Positions 24,970-33,650 of a DNA stretch of 64,000 bases are shown here, one piece after another. Under the pieces are notes generated by a model, which was given only the letters and a program-made list of their open reading frames with translations, was not told the DNA's origin and made no database searches. This stretch comes from Muriicola sp041358175 (GTDB taxonomy: Bacteria; Bacteroidota; Bacteroidia; Flavobacteriales; Flavobacteriaceae). The stretch lies in the NCBI RefSeq assembly GCF_041358175.1, contig NZ_JBGKBE010000006.1, positions 118,945 to 182,944 of the forward strand, given 5' to 3'. The translations under genes were made by a program, and so were the position numbers. Each line of letters begins with the position of its first letter. Positions within the stretch are counted from its first letter, which is position 1.

Positions 24970-25628
24970 GAAAAGGTAGTAGCTGCCAGTTCTGCGATAA
25001 TCTTTTTAGGATCTTCGGACTTAAATACCGAACTACCTGCTACAAGGACATCGGCCCCGGCCTCAATGAGTCTGGGGGCATTTTCAAGATTTACCCCGCC
25101 ATCCACTTCAATAAGAGCAGACGCCTCCTGCTGTTCGATCATCTTCCGAAGTTTTCTGATCTTATCATAAGTCCTGGGAATAAAAGACTGACCTCCAAAA
25201 CCAGGATTGACACTCATTACAAGTACCAGGTCAAGATCATTCAACACATTTTCCAATAATGAGACATCGGTATGCGGATTTAGGGCAACCCCGCTTTTCA
25301 TTCCTGCTGCCTTTATGGCCTGGATTGTCCTGTGTAGATGGGTGCAAGCCTCGTAGTGTACCGTTAGCATATACACCCCAAGATCTGCAAAAGTCTGGAT
25401 GTATCTGTCAGGGTCGACGATCATAAGATGGGTGTCCAAAGGCTTTGTTGCGTGTTCAGCGATGGTTTTAACTACAGGCATTCCATAAGATATATTGGGG
25501 ACAAAAAGTCCGTCCATGATATCAAGGTGATGCCACGCGGCTTCGCTCTCATTGACCAATTCCACATCCCTCTGCAGATTTCCGAAGTCTGCGGCCAGGA
25601 GGGAAGGGGCAATTTTAACGTGATTCAT
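24966..25628 (-). CDS. rpe: Ribulose-phosphate 3-epimerase
   Basis: Rpe interconverts ribulose 5-phosphate and xylulose 5-phosphate in the pentose phosphate pathway. The 220-residue TIM barrel has the family motifs APSLLAADFGNL, HLDIMDGLFVPNISYG, THLMI, VHYEA, MSVNPGFGGQSFIP, IEVDGGVN and AGSSVF, which include the metal-binding His and Asp residues. Cytosolic and monocistronic in appearance; it converges on the CBS gene. Confidence 0.96.
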   Translation of the reverse strand: MNHVKIAPSLLAADFGNLQRDVELVNESEAAWHHLDIMDGLFVPNISYGMPVVKTIAEHATKPLDTHLMIVDPDRYIQTFADLGVYMLTVHYEACTHLHRTIQAIKAAGMKSGVALNPHTDVSLLENVLNDLDLVLVMSVNPGFGGQSFIPRTYDKIRKLRKMIEQQEASALIEVDGGVNLENAPRLIEAGADVLVAGSSVFKSEDPKKIIAELAATTFS

Positions 25629-25692
25629 TGATCAGCAGATTTTTATAAGTGTAAAAGTAAACAAACCCTTGTTATTCAGAGATAAGAGGGTC

Positions 25693-26676
25693 TTATTTTC
25701 TGATGGTGATATTACTGAGATCGCTTTCAGCAGCAATGTAACCAAAGGAAGTCCAGCTATCTCGTTCTATTATATCCATCCATATTTCTATGGCTTCTTC
25801 TTCCATCCCCTCATAAAAATACCAATTTGCCAGGCCGTAGGACACGGCATCTGAGGCAGCAGACATTTCTTTGGCTTTTGTGAGGGAATCTACAGGGATC
25901 AGGCCCTTGTAAAACCTACAGAGATCATAATAATTTGTATTTTCAATCACCTCCAATCCATTTTCGATTGGGATTAAAAGACTATCTGCCACAGTTTTGT
26001 TTCCGAGACGGCGCTGTATCATATACAACCAGTGGGTGCTCGATACGAGATTATCGGGGTTGGATCCGCTTTCACGGCAATTGAGATATGCCCTATAGGC
26101 ATTGTTATAATCGTGTTTGAGGTAATAGGCAAGCCCCAGGTGGTACCAAATGTTACCGTGAAGGGTGCTAACGGGGATATTCATTGCATTGGGCATCCCG
26201 TCGGGTTCTATTTCATTTTCGGTGCCAAGGATAAGAGCTGCTCCCTTTTCCAGGTCGGCGATGGCTTTATCAAATTCTCTTATTGAGATATATCTGTGAC
26301 CTCGATGCCTGTAGAGTCGGGCATCTTCAGGAAACCTTTTGATACCATTTGAGTATATGGCTATGGCATCTTCGTAGTTTCCCAGATAGGCCATTCTCCT
26401 GCCGTACCATATGAGAAGGTCTACATCGGTGGTATCTTTTAAATAGGCAATTCTCGCTTGCTGGAAATCTTCCAGTGCCTTACCACTGGCTATATTTCGC
26501 TGATAAACTTTTCCCGAAGGAGTAGTGAAGGGGGTAGGTGTTGCCGGGATATAGGCTTTTTCCTGCTTACAGGATGTATTCAGGAGGATAGATAAAATAC
26601 CACTCACTAGCAGAAGTCGCTTTATAAGGGTTGGGATCGCAATTATTTTCTCCTTTTTGATGGCATTTACAGACAT
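25693..26676 (-). CDS. Tetratricopeptide-repeat lipoprotein
   Basis: The product has an N-terminal hydrophobic signal ending in a lipobox (LLNTSC, near residue 36) and several TPR-like units (GNYEDAIAIYSNGIKRFPED, then RHRGHRYISIREFDKAIADLE, then YHLGLAYYLKHDYNNAYRAY). It is probably tethered in the cell envelope. TPR arrays mediate protein binding; no enzymatic domain is visible and neighbours do not suggest a pathway. Similar TPR lipoproteins are common in Flavobacteriia. The N-terminal region before the signal is rather long (about 17 residues), so a later start is possible. Confidence 0.82.
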   Translation of the reverse strand: MSVNAIKKEKIIAIPTLIKRLLLVSGILSILLNTSCKQEKAYIPATPTPFTTPSGKVYQRNIASGKALEDFQQARIAYLKDTTDVDLLIWYGRRMAYLGNYEDAIAIYSNGIKRFPEDARLYRHRGHRYISIREFDKAIADLEKGAALILGTENEIEPDGMPNAMNIPVSTLHGNIWYHLGLAYYLKHDYNNAYRAYLNCRESGSNPDNLVSSTHWLYMIQRRLGNKTVADSLLIPIENGLEVIENTNYYDLCRFYKGLIPVDSLTKAKEMSAASDAVSYGLANWYFYEGMEEEAIEIWMDIIERDSWTSFGYIAAESDLSNITIRK

Positions 26677-26709
26677 TTAAATCGGCTTTAGGTTGGTGAT
26701 TGGTTGAAA

Positions 26710-26738
26710 TGAAAAACTCCGGTAATCAGCCGGAGTTT
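26710..26738 (-). terminator. Terminator downstream of the sigma factor gene
   Basis: On the minus strand AAACTCCGG pairs with CCGGAGTTT and is followed by a T run. It lies about 120 bases after the sigma factor stop and before the start of the TPR gene region, so it most likely ends the sigma factor transcript. Confidence 0.75.
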
Positions 26739-26858
26739 ATTCATCAATCAAAAAACGAACAGTCATGATACACTGTTGTTATCTTTTGCAAAATACACTA
26801 AAATCTCCAGTATTCCAATTTAAGGACTGGACATCCGTGTTCTTGCCCCCGGGAAATA

Positions 26859-27722
26859 TTATCCCAGGTAGGTCTTCAGTATCTTACTTCTGGAGGTGTG
26901 TTTCAACCTTCGAATTGCCTTTTCTTTGATCTGTCTGACACGTTCCCTGGTGAGGTCAAAGGTCTCACCAATCTCCTCGAGGGTCATAGAATGTTGCCCT
27001 GCCAGGCCAAAGTATAGTCTGATCACATCAGCTTCTCTGGGCGTTAATGTTTCCAGGGCTCTTTCGATTTCCGTTCTCAGGGATTCATGCAATAAATCCT
27101 TATCAGGATTTGGCGACTCTCCGCTGCGCAATACATCGTAGAGGTTAGAATCTTCCCCGTCTATCAGAGGTGCATCCATGGAGACGTGCCTTCCTGAATT
27201 CTTCAGGGATTGCTTTACATCCTCCACAGTCATATCGAGTTCCTTTGCAATTTCTTCAGCAGATGGCACTCTTTCGTGTGCCTGCTCTAGAAATGCGAAG
27301 GTTTTATTAATCTTATTTATAGAGCCGATCTTATTCAAAGGAAGGCGTACAATCCGCGATTGTTCAGCCAAAGCCTGAAGGATCGACTGGCGAATCCACC
27401 AAACGGCGTAGGAAATAAACTTAAAACCACGGGTTTCGTCAAAACGTTGTGCTGCTTTGATCAGGCCCAGGTTCCCCTCGTTGATCAAATCAGGGAGGGT
27501 AAGACCCTGGTTCTGGTATTGTTTTGCCACAGAAACGACAAACCTGAGGTTGGCCTTGGTCAGTTTTTCAAGGGCGGTTTGATCTCCTGCCTTGATACGT
27601 TGTGCCAACTCCACTTCTTCATCAGCCGTGATCAAATCTACCTTACCAATTTCCTGTAAGTATTTGTCAAGTGAGGCCGTTTCCCGGTTGGTCACCTGTT
27701 TTGTAATCTTTAACTGTCTCAT
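26859..27722 (-). CDS. rpoD: Primary RNA polymerase sigma factor (RpoD/SigA, short Bacteroidota type)
   Basis: A 287-residue sigma-70 factor with region 1.2 (LDKYLQEIGKVDLITADEEV), region 2 (GNLGLIKAAQRFDETRGFKF and YAVWWIRQSI), region 3, and region 4.2 with the -35-type helix-turn-helix (LEEIGETFDLTRERVRQIKE). Region 1.1 and the non-conserved insert of E. coli RpoD are missing, which is the normal form of the housekeeping sigma factor in Bacteroidota. It recognises promoters with TTG at -33 and TAnnTTTG at -7; several such boxes are listed in this annotation. Confidence 0.95.
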   Translation of the reverse strand: MRQLKITKQVTNRETASLDKYLQEIGKVDLITADEEVELAQRIKAGDQTALEKLTKANLRFVVSVAKQYQNQGLTLPDLINEGNLGLIKAAQRFDETRGFKFISYAVWWIRQSILQALAEQSRIVRLPLNKIGSINKINKTFAFLEQAHERVPSAEEIAKELDMTVEDVKQSLKNSGRHVSMDAPLIDGEDSNLYDVLRSGESPNPDKDLLHESLRTEIERALETLTPREADVIRLYFGLAGQHSMTLEEIGETFDLTRERVRQIKEKAIRRLKHTSRSKILKTYLG

Positions 27723-27834
27723 CTAATAGGTTCCTTTCAATTTAGGGTTTATTGCATGTGCTGCATATACTTATACGTATAAAAAGAGAGAATGTTACAA
27801 ATAGGTAAGGAAATTTTCAATAAAATGTTAAAAA

Positions 27835-27866
27835 AATCAAAAAACCCCGACAAAATGCCGGGGTTT
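27835..27866 (-). terminator. Terminator after pnp
   Basis: On the minus strand AAACCCCG and CGGGGTTT form a stem with a nine-base loop, followed by TTTTGA and further T. It lies 20 bases after the pnp stop. Confidence 0.88.
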
Positions 27867-27886
27867 GAGCTTCTTAGGTCGAAAGA

Positions 27887-30106
27887 TTAGTCTCTTCGCT
27901 GTCTTGAGGGTCTTCTTTGTCCTCTGTCATTTCGGTCACCGCGATCTCTCCTGTCATTTCTTGGAGGTCTTTCTACGTAACCTTCAGGTTTTGGAAGTAA
28001 AGCTTTCCTGGAAACCTTATCTTTTTTGGTACGCGGATCTATACCGATGTATTTAATGTCGAACACATCGCCCATATTTACCACATCGGAAACATTTTCT
28101 GTCCGTTCCCATGCCAGTTCTGAGACGTGCAACAGGACTTCGTTCCCCGGAGCTTCAGCATATTCTACCACAGCTCCGAAATCGAGCATTTTGATTACTT
28201 TAACCTCGTAAACGCTTCCCACTTTCGGTTTAAACGTTATAGAATCAATTTTTGCTAAAACAGCGTCTATTCCGGCCTGGTCAGTTCCCAGGATCTCAAC
28301 TAAGCCTTCTTCGGTAACAGGGTCTTCATTAATTACAATGGTGGTACCTGTACTTTTCTGTAATTCCTGGATCACTTTTCCTCCGGGCCCGATCAAAGCA
28401 CCGATATATTCTCCAGGAATCGTAGCGGTAACCATTTTTGGGGCATGAGGTTTTACATCACTGTTAGGTGCTGCAATGGTCTCAGTTAATTTAGAGAGGA
28501 TATGTAACCTTCCATCTCTGGCTTGTTTCAATGCTTTTACGAGAATCTCGTAAGAAAGACCTTTTACCTTTATGTCCATCTGACATGCGGTAATACCATC
28601 CTCAGTTCCGGTTACTTTAAAGTCCATGTCTCCCAGGTGATCTTCGTCTCCCAGAATATCAGACAGCACTGCGTATTTTCCAGACTCCGTATCAGTGATC
28701 AGTCCCATGGCGATTCCCGATACTGGTTTTTTCAACTGTACCCCGGCATCCATAAGTGCCATCGTCCCGGAACAAACAGTAGCCATAGAAGACGAACCGT
28801 TACTTTCCAACACCTCTGAAACTACACGTACAGTATAAGGACAATCAAGCGGGATCATCCTCTTTAGTGCACGTTGTGCAAGGTTACCATGTCCTACTTC
28901 CCTTCTTGAGGTACCTCTGATTGGCCTCGCTTCTCCTGTAGAGAAAGGCGGGAAGTTGTAATGGAGGTAGAATGTTTCTTCGCCTTCATAGGAGGGCATA
29001 TCAATTTGATTCGCCTCCCTTGAAGTTCCCAGGGTTACAGTAGCAAGAGCCTGAGTTTCTCCTCTCGTGAAAATGGCAGAACCATGAGTTGAAGGCAGGT
29101 AATCTACTTCACACCAAATAGGCCTGATTTCATCTGTCTTACGTCCGTCTAATCGAAGTCCCTCGTTAAGGGTAAGATCCCTGACGGCTGCTTTTTCTGC
29201 TTTGTAATAGTATTTTTTGATCAGATCACCTTTTTCTTCCTGTTCTTCTTCGGAAAAGGATGATTTTATCTCTTCTTTAATCTCAGAGAATGCGGTACTT
29301 CGTTCGTGTTTAGAAGAACCTGCTTTGGCGATGGCATATACTTTGTCATAAGCCATGTCATGGATTTTCTTAGCCAGAGCTTCATCTTCATCTTCCTGAT
29401 CGTATTCTCTTACTTCTTTCCTGCCAAAAGCGTCGGCAAGTCGCTTCTGAGCAGCAACTTGTTCCTTTATCGCTTCATGGGCAAATTTAATGGCCTCTAC
29501 CATTTCCTCTTCGGAAATTTCTCCCATTTCTCCTTCTACCATCATCACAGAATCTTCTGAAGCCCCGATGACCATTTCTAAATCGGATTCCTCGAGCTGT
29601 GCACGGGTTGGGTTGATAATGAATTTACCGTCAACCCTTCCTACGCGTACTTCTGAGATGGCGCATTCAAAAGGGAAGTCGGATAACTGTATTGCAGCAG
29701 AAGCGGCCAATCCGGCCATAGCGTCGGGCATAACGTCATCATCATGAGACATCAGCTGGATCATTACCTGCGTTTCCGCATGGTAGTCTTTGGGAAATAA
29801 GGGTCTTAATACCCGGTCTACAAGTCGCATGGTAAGAACTTCTCCATCGCTGGGTCGGGCTTCTCTTTTAAAGAAACCTCCCGGATATCGGCCAGAGGCA
29901 GCGAATTTCTCGCGATAGTCAACCGTAAGAGGCAGAAAGTCTACATCAGACGCTTTGTAATTGGATACAACGGTGCACAATAACATGCATTTACCCGATT
30001 GAACAACAACAGAACCGTGTGCCTGTTTTGCAAGTTTTCCGGTTTCGATAGAAATAGTTCTGCCGTCACCGAGGTCAATGACCTCTTTAAATGTCTTTGG
30101 AATCAT
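27887..30106 (-). CDS. pnp: Polyribonucleotide nucleotidyltransferase (PNPase)
   Basis: PNPase degrades RNA 3' to 5' with phosphate and can add tails. The 739-residue protein has two RNase PH domains (the first with FFKREARPSDGEVL, the second with GTSRREVGHGNLAQRAL and the catalytic-core SDILGDEDHLGDMDFKVTG), then a KH domain (GALIGPGGKVIQELQ) and an S1 domain (GSVYEVKVIKMLDFGAVVEY). The last roughly 25 residues are a basic Arg/Asp/Gly-rich tail (PPRNDRRDRGDRNDRGQ). It lies downstream of rpsO with a terminator in between, the classic rpsO-pnp order. Confidence 0.97.
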   Translation of the reverse strand: MIPKTFKEVIDLGDGRTISIETGKLAKQAHGSVVVQSGKCMLLCTVVSNYKASDVDFLPLTVDYREKFAASGRYPGGFFKREARPSDGEVLTMRLVDRVLRPLFPKDYHAETQVMIQLMSHDDDVMPDAMAGLAASAAIQLSDFPFECAISEVRVGRVDGKFIINPTRAQLEESDLEMVIGASEDSVMMVEGEMGEISEEEMVEAIKFAHEAIKEQVAAQKRLADAFGRKEVREYDQEDEDEALAKKIHDMAYDKVYAIAKAGSSKHERSTAFSEIKEEIKSSFSEEEQEEKGDLIKKYYYKAEKAAVRDLTLNEGLRLDGRKTDEIRPIWCEVDYLPSTHGSAIFTRGETQALATVTLGTSREANQIDMPSYEGEETFYLHYNFPPFSTGEARPIRGTSRREVGHGNLAQRALKRMIPLDCPYTVRVVSEVLESNGSSSMATVCSGTMALMDAGVQLKKPVSGIAMGLITDTESGKYAVLSDILGDEDHLGDMDFKVTGTEDGITACQMDIKVKGLSYEILVKALKQARDGRLHILSKLTETIAAPNSDVKPHAPKMVTATIPGEYIGALIGPGGKVIQELQKSTGTTIVINEDPVTEEGLVEILGTDQAGIDAVLAKIDSITFKPKVGSVYEVKVIKMLDFGAVVEYAEAPGNEVLLHVSELAWERTENVSDVVNMGDVFDIKYIGIDPRTKKDKVSRKALLPKPEGYVERPPRNDRRDRGDRNDRGQRRPSRQRRD

Positions 30107-30250
30107 AGTTTTTAGTTAATCCTGTTTCTTCAGGAATGTTAAACAATGGTCTCTGCCGCCCTCATGGCCGGCCGAAGTTGTGTTGTTGTGTTGTGGACCA
30201 ATGAAAAACCGAGTGTAAGCTTTTTAATGTAGCCCTTTTCAGGGCCCTGA

Positions 30251-30285
30251 AAATTAAAAAATGGGGAAGCTTAACTTCCCCATTT
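30251..30285 (-). terminator. Terminator after rpsO
   Basis: On the minus strand AAATGGGGAAG and CTTCCCCATTT form an 11-base-pair stem with a five-base loop, then TTTTTTAATTTTC. It starts three bases after the rpsO stop and separates rpsO from pnp. Confidence 0.92.
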
Positions 30286-30288
30286 CCA

Positions 30289-30558
30289 TTATTTTCTGAT
30301 ATTCAGATCTTTAATTAATTCGCGATATTTTTCAATATCTTTCTTTTTAAGGTAATCGAGCAGGCTTCTTCTTTTTCCCACTAATCTCACCAAAGATCTT
30401 TCTGTATTGAAATCTTTCTGGTTGTTTTTTAAATGACCGGTAAGGTGATTTATCCTATGGGTGAATAAGGCGATCTGAGCCTCTGTTGCACCCGTGTTGT
30501 TTTCGTCCCCTCCGTACTTTTTGAAGATGTCTTTCTTCACTTCTTTGGTTAAATACAT
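30289..30558 (-). CDS. rpsO: 30S ribosomal protein S15
   Basis: The 89-residue protein matches S15 along its whole length: STGATEAQIALFTHRI-type region (here NNTGATEAQIALFTHRINHL), then LVRLVGKRRSLLDYLKKKD. S15 binds 16S rRNA helices 20-22 early in small-subunit assembly. A -7 box lies 54 bases upstream and a strong terminator just downstream, so it is expressed as its own unit ahead of pnp. Confidence 0.97.
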   Translation of the reverse strand: MYLTKEVKKDIFKKYGGDENNTGATEAQIALFTHRINHLTGHLKNNQKDFNTERSLVRLVGKRRSLLDYLKKKDIEKYRELIKDLNIRK

Positions 30559-30612
30559 GCCAATATTTTATTTAATGATTTTTATGTATCTGATTGATTT
30601 TCAATCGAGGCG

Positions 30613-30620
30613 CAAAGATA
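30613..30620 (-). promoter_or_regulatory. Putative -7 box of rpsO
   Basis: TATCTTTG on the minus strand fits TAnnTTTG and lies 54 bases upstream of the rpsO ATG. A TTTG at 30649-30652 is 28 bases further upstream, which is too far for a standard -33 element. Confidence 0.5.
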
Positions 30621-30724
30621 GTAATAATTTAATAATAAGAGCTGTGTACAAATATTTTTTGGTCATACGTTAAACCTTTCTTAAAGAAATTGGTCTTAGA
30701 TGGGTAATCTTTAAAAACTACATT

Positions 30725-31585
30725 ATGAAAAAGAGTCTCAAAACATTGAACTATGCAGGTGTTGTGCTACTGGCAACAACCTTATTGATTTCCTGTGACA
30801 AGGAGGAATCAACTCCATTTGTGGAACAAGAAACCTTTGAAGTGGCTGAACTGAAGGTCAGTGATGAAACAGAAATGATCTCGGAAGAAGTTATGAATAT
30901 TGCAGAAGACGTGTATATGGCTGATGAAGTCCTTGCCACTTCCAAATTTTCATATAATTCTGATTTTCTTCCAGACTGTGTGACCATTACCACGGTAATT
31001 ACTTCAACTACAAAAGAACGCACCATTGATTTCGGGGAAGGGTGTGAATTGCCCAATGGAAATGTGCTCAGTGGAATTATTTACCTCAGCTATGCCAAGG
31101 ATATGGAAATGGCTACAAAGACCCTGAGTTTGTCACTAGAGAATTTTACCTTTAACAGTGTTGCCATTGAAGGCTCGGCCTCTATCCTTAGAATGAGAGC
31201 CAATGAGGAGGGAAATCCTCAGTCTGATGCGGATGCTAGTTTCTCTGCTACCTGGCCTAACGGCGATACCGCTAGTTTTACTGGTGAAAGAACCAGAGAA
31301 TGGATAGAAGGATACGGTACTGGCTTCTGGGGAGATAATGTTTACCTTATTTCCGGAAAAGGTACTTTTACCGGACCTTTGGGGAATGTCTTTGTAAAAG
31401 AGACAGTAACTCCTCTGAGAAGAGAATTGGCATGCCGATTCATTGTAAGTGGGATATTGAATATTTCAAGAAATGATGCAACGGCTAGTCTCGACTTTGG
31501 AGATGGAAGCTGTGATGCCAAGGGTCTACTTACTTATCCCGACGGAACAACAGAGGAGATATTCCTGAGAAGATTCTTAAACTAA
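30725..31585 (+). CDS. Predicted lipoprotein of unknown function
   Basis: A 286-residue exported protein with a lipoprotein signal (LLATTLLISCDKEE; Cys near residue 24). The mature part is acidic at first, then beta-rich, with four scattered cysteines (PDCVT, EGCEL, ACRF, SCDAKG) and repeated DFGEGC/DFGDGSC-like motifs that suggest two related halves. I recognise it as a family common in Flavobacteriia with no known function. It is monocistronic and ends at a strong hairpin terminator. Confidence 0.8.
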   Translation: MKKSLKTLNYAGVVLLATTLLISCDKEESTPFVEQETFEVAELKVSDETEMISEEVMNIAEDVYMADEVLATSKFSYNSDFLPDCVTITTVITSTTKERTIDFGEGCELPNGNVLSGIIYLSYAKDMEMATKTLSLSLENFTFNSVAIEGSASILRMRANEEGNPQSDADASFSATWPNGDTASFTGERTREWIEGYGTGFWGDNVYLISGKGTFTGPLGNVFVKETVTPLRRELACRFIVSGILNISRNDATASLDFGDGSCDAKGLLTYPDGTTEEIFLRRFLN

Positions 31586-31600
31586 GATCTGTTAAAGTAA

Positions 31601-31628
31601 AAGCCCTGATGATTCAGGGCTTTTTTTA
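31601..31628 (+). terminator. Terminator after the lipoprotein gene
   Basis: AAGCCCTGA pairs with TCAGGGCTT around TGAT, followed by seven T. It lies 15 bases after the lipoprotein stop. On the other strand it is followed by TTTTAC, so it may also help end the accD transcript, although it touches the accD stop codon. Confidence 0.9.
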
Positions 31629-32486
31629 TTTCCTTACCGGATTGTTTTGTATCAGGTCAAGATAGAGATTGATCTTATTTTTTAATTCGCTGCGGTGGAC
31701 AATAAAATCCAGGAAGCCGTGTTCCTTGACAAATTCAGCTGTCTGGAAATCCTTGGGAAGGTCTTTACCCGTTGCTTCTTTCACGACCCGCGGACCGGCA
31801 AACCCTATCAATGCGCCCGGCTCTGAAATATTGATGTCCCCTAACATGGCATAGGAAGCAGTAGTTCCTCCGGTTGTAGGATCCGTACAAAGAGAAACAT
31901 AAGGTAGCTTTGCTTCCGCAAGTTGTGCGAGTTTTGCCGAAGTTTTGGCCAGTTGCATTAATGAGAGGGCAGCTTCCATCATTCGAGCTCCCCCTGATTT
32001 GGAAATCATCACAAACGGTACCTTTTTCTTTATTGCCATATCGATGGCCCTTGCAATCTTTTCTCCAACAACGCTTCCCATGGAACCTCCGATAAAACTG
32101 AAATCCATACAAGCCACAACCAGGTCGTTCCCTTTAGATTTTCCCATGGCTGTTCGCACAGCATCTTTTAATCCGGTTTTTTTCTGTGCAGCTTTGAGGC
32201 GATCTGCGTATTTCTTTGTGTCTTCAAATTTCAGGGGATCCTTGGAACTCAATTTGGGGTCGAGTTCAGTGAACTTATTGTCATCGAACAAAATCTCGAA
32301 GTATTCTTGACTTCCTATCCTTACATGGTAGTCGTCTTCCGGACTCACATAAAAATTCTTTGCGAGCTCTTCGTACTCAACTATCTTTCCCGTAGGTGAT
32401 TTATACCAAAGTCCTTTAGGAGTGTCTTTCTTCTGCTCTGTAGCAGTCTGTATCCCTTTCTCTTTTCGTTTAAACCAAGCCGTCAT
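31626..32486 (-). CDS. accD: Acetyl-CoA carboxylase carboxyltransferase subunit beta, without zinc ribbon cysteines
   Basis: AccD with AccA transfers the carboxyl group from biotin to acetyl-CoA, the committed step of fatty acid synthesis. The 286-residue protein carries the carboxyltransferase core (DFSFIGGSMGSVVGEKI, SGGARMMEAALSLMQLAKT, DPTTGGTTASYAMLGD, IGFAGPRV). The N-terminal segment aligns with the E. coli zinc ribbon, but the four cysteines are replaced by S30, G33, S48 and D51, so it cannot bind zinc in the usual way. Homologues in Flavobacteriia that I remember share this. It follows fbaA by 37 bases, probably in one transcript. Confidence 0.95.
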   Translation of the reverse strand: MTAWFKRKEKGIQTATEQKKDTPKGLWYKSPTGKIVEYEELAKNFYVSPEDDYHVRIGSQEYFEILFDDNKFTELDPKLSSKDPLKFEDTKKYADRLKAAQKKTGLKDAVRTAMGKSKGNDLVVACMDFSFIGGSMGSVVGEKIARAIDMAIKKKVPFVMISKSGGARMMEAALSLMQLAKTSAKLAQLAEAKLPYVSLCTDPTTGGTTASYAMLGDINISEPGALIGFAGPRVVKEATGKDLPKDFQTAEFVKEHGFLDFIVHRSELKNKINLYLDLIQNNPVRK

Positions 32487-32523
32487 AGTCTCTTCTTTTT
32501 TAATATCAGAACTACCTTTAAAG

Positions 32524-33591
32524 TTATAGGGTATTCACATTGTTGAGATCTTCGAAAGCCTTTTTCAGGCGCTCCACAAATGTTTTTTCACCTTCGCGAA
32601 GCCACACCCGAGGATCGTAATACTTTTTGTTGGGTTGATCATCTCCGTCCGGATTTCCGATCTGAGATTGTAAATACCCTTCTTTCCCCTTGAAGTAATC
32701 ACGAATCCCTTCCATAAAGGCGTATTGAAGGTCGGTATCAATATTCATTTTAATTACACCATATCCGATAGCTTCTCTGATTTCCTCTACTGTAGAACCC
32801 GATCCACCATGGAAGACAAAGTCGATATGGTTGTGTTCCACATTGTATTTTTTTGTGACGTACTCCTGAGAATTCTTTAAGATTTTAGGAGTGAGTTTTA
32901 CGTTGCCTGGTTTGTAAACGCCATGTACATTTCCAAAGGCAGCTGCAACCGTGAATCTATGGCTCACTTTAGACAATTCTTCGTAGGCGTATGCCACTTC
33001 CTCTGGTTGTGTATAGAGTTTGGAGTCATCAACGTCGGTGTTATCTACTCCATCTTCTTCTCCACCTGTTATCCCGAGTTCGATCTCCAGTGTCATATTC
33101 ATCTTGCTCATTCGGGCAAGATATTCCTTGCAGATGGCAATATTCTCTTCGAGGGGCTCTTCTGAAAGGTCGATCATATGTGAACTAAAGAGAGATTTAC
33201 CTGTAGCCTTAAAATGAACCTCGCTTGCATCCAGAAGACCATCAATCCAGGGAAGTAATTTTTTGGCGCAGTGATCGGTATGAAGGATTACGGTAGCACC
33301 ATAAGCTTCTGCCAGTTCATGAATATGTCTGGCTCCAGCAATTGCACCCTTGATGGCTGCTTGCTGACCTTCATTCGAAAGTCCTTTCCCGGCGTTAAAT
33401 TGAGAGCCTCCATTCGAAAACTGTATGATCACAGGAGAATTAAGGGCTGCAGCAGTTTCCAGAACAGCATTGACGGTGTTTGAACCGGTAACATTGACGG
33501 CGGGTAGCGCAAATCCTTTTTCTTTGGCATATGCAAAGATTTTCTGAACTTCATCGCCCGTGGCGACACCCGGTTTTATATTGTGGGACAT
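32524..33591 (-). CDS. fbaA: Class II fructose-bisphosphate aldolase
   Basis: The zinc-dependent aldolase of glycolysis and gluconeogenesis. The 355-residue protein has the metal-site region VILHTDHCAKKLLPW, the E. coli-like LEIELGITGGEEDGV, and the phosphate-binding region VFHGGSGSTVEEIREAI followed by INIDTD-like NMNIDTDLQYAF. It belongs to the class IIA long form. A TAnnTTTG box lies 36 bases upstream. accD follows in the same direction. Confidence 0.96.
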   Translation of the reverse strand: MSHNIKPGVATGDEVQKIFAYAKEKGFALPAVNVTGSNTVNAVLETAAALNSPVIIQFSNGGSQFNAGKGLSNEGQQAAIKGAIAGARHIHELAEAYGATVILHTDHCAKKLLPWIDGLLDASEVHFKATGKSLFSSHMIDLSEEPLEENIAICKEYLARMSKMNMTLEIELGITGGEEDGVDNTDVDDSKLYTQPEEVAYAYEELSKVSHRFTVAAAFGNVHGVYKPGNVKLTPKILKNSQEYVTKKYNVEHNHIDFVFHGGSGSTVEEIREAIGYGVIKMNIDTDLQYAFMEGIRDYFKGKEGYLQSQIGNPDGDDQPNKKYYDPRVWLREGEKTFVERLKKAFEDLNNVNTL

Positions 33592-33627
33592 AGTTTTTAG
33601 TTTGATTTTTGTGTTAGCCTACTCGGG

Positions 33628-33635
33628 CAAAAGTA
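33628..33635 (-). promoter_or_regulatory. Putative -7 box of fbaA-accD
   Basis: TACTTTTG on the minus strand fits TAnnTTTG and lies 36 bases before the fbaA ATG. Confidence 0.45.
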
Positions 33636-33650
33636 ATAAAATAATTAGGT

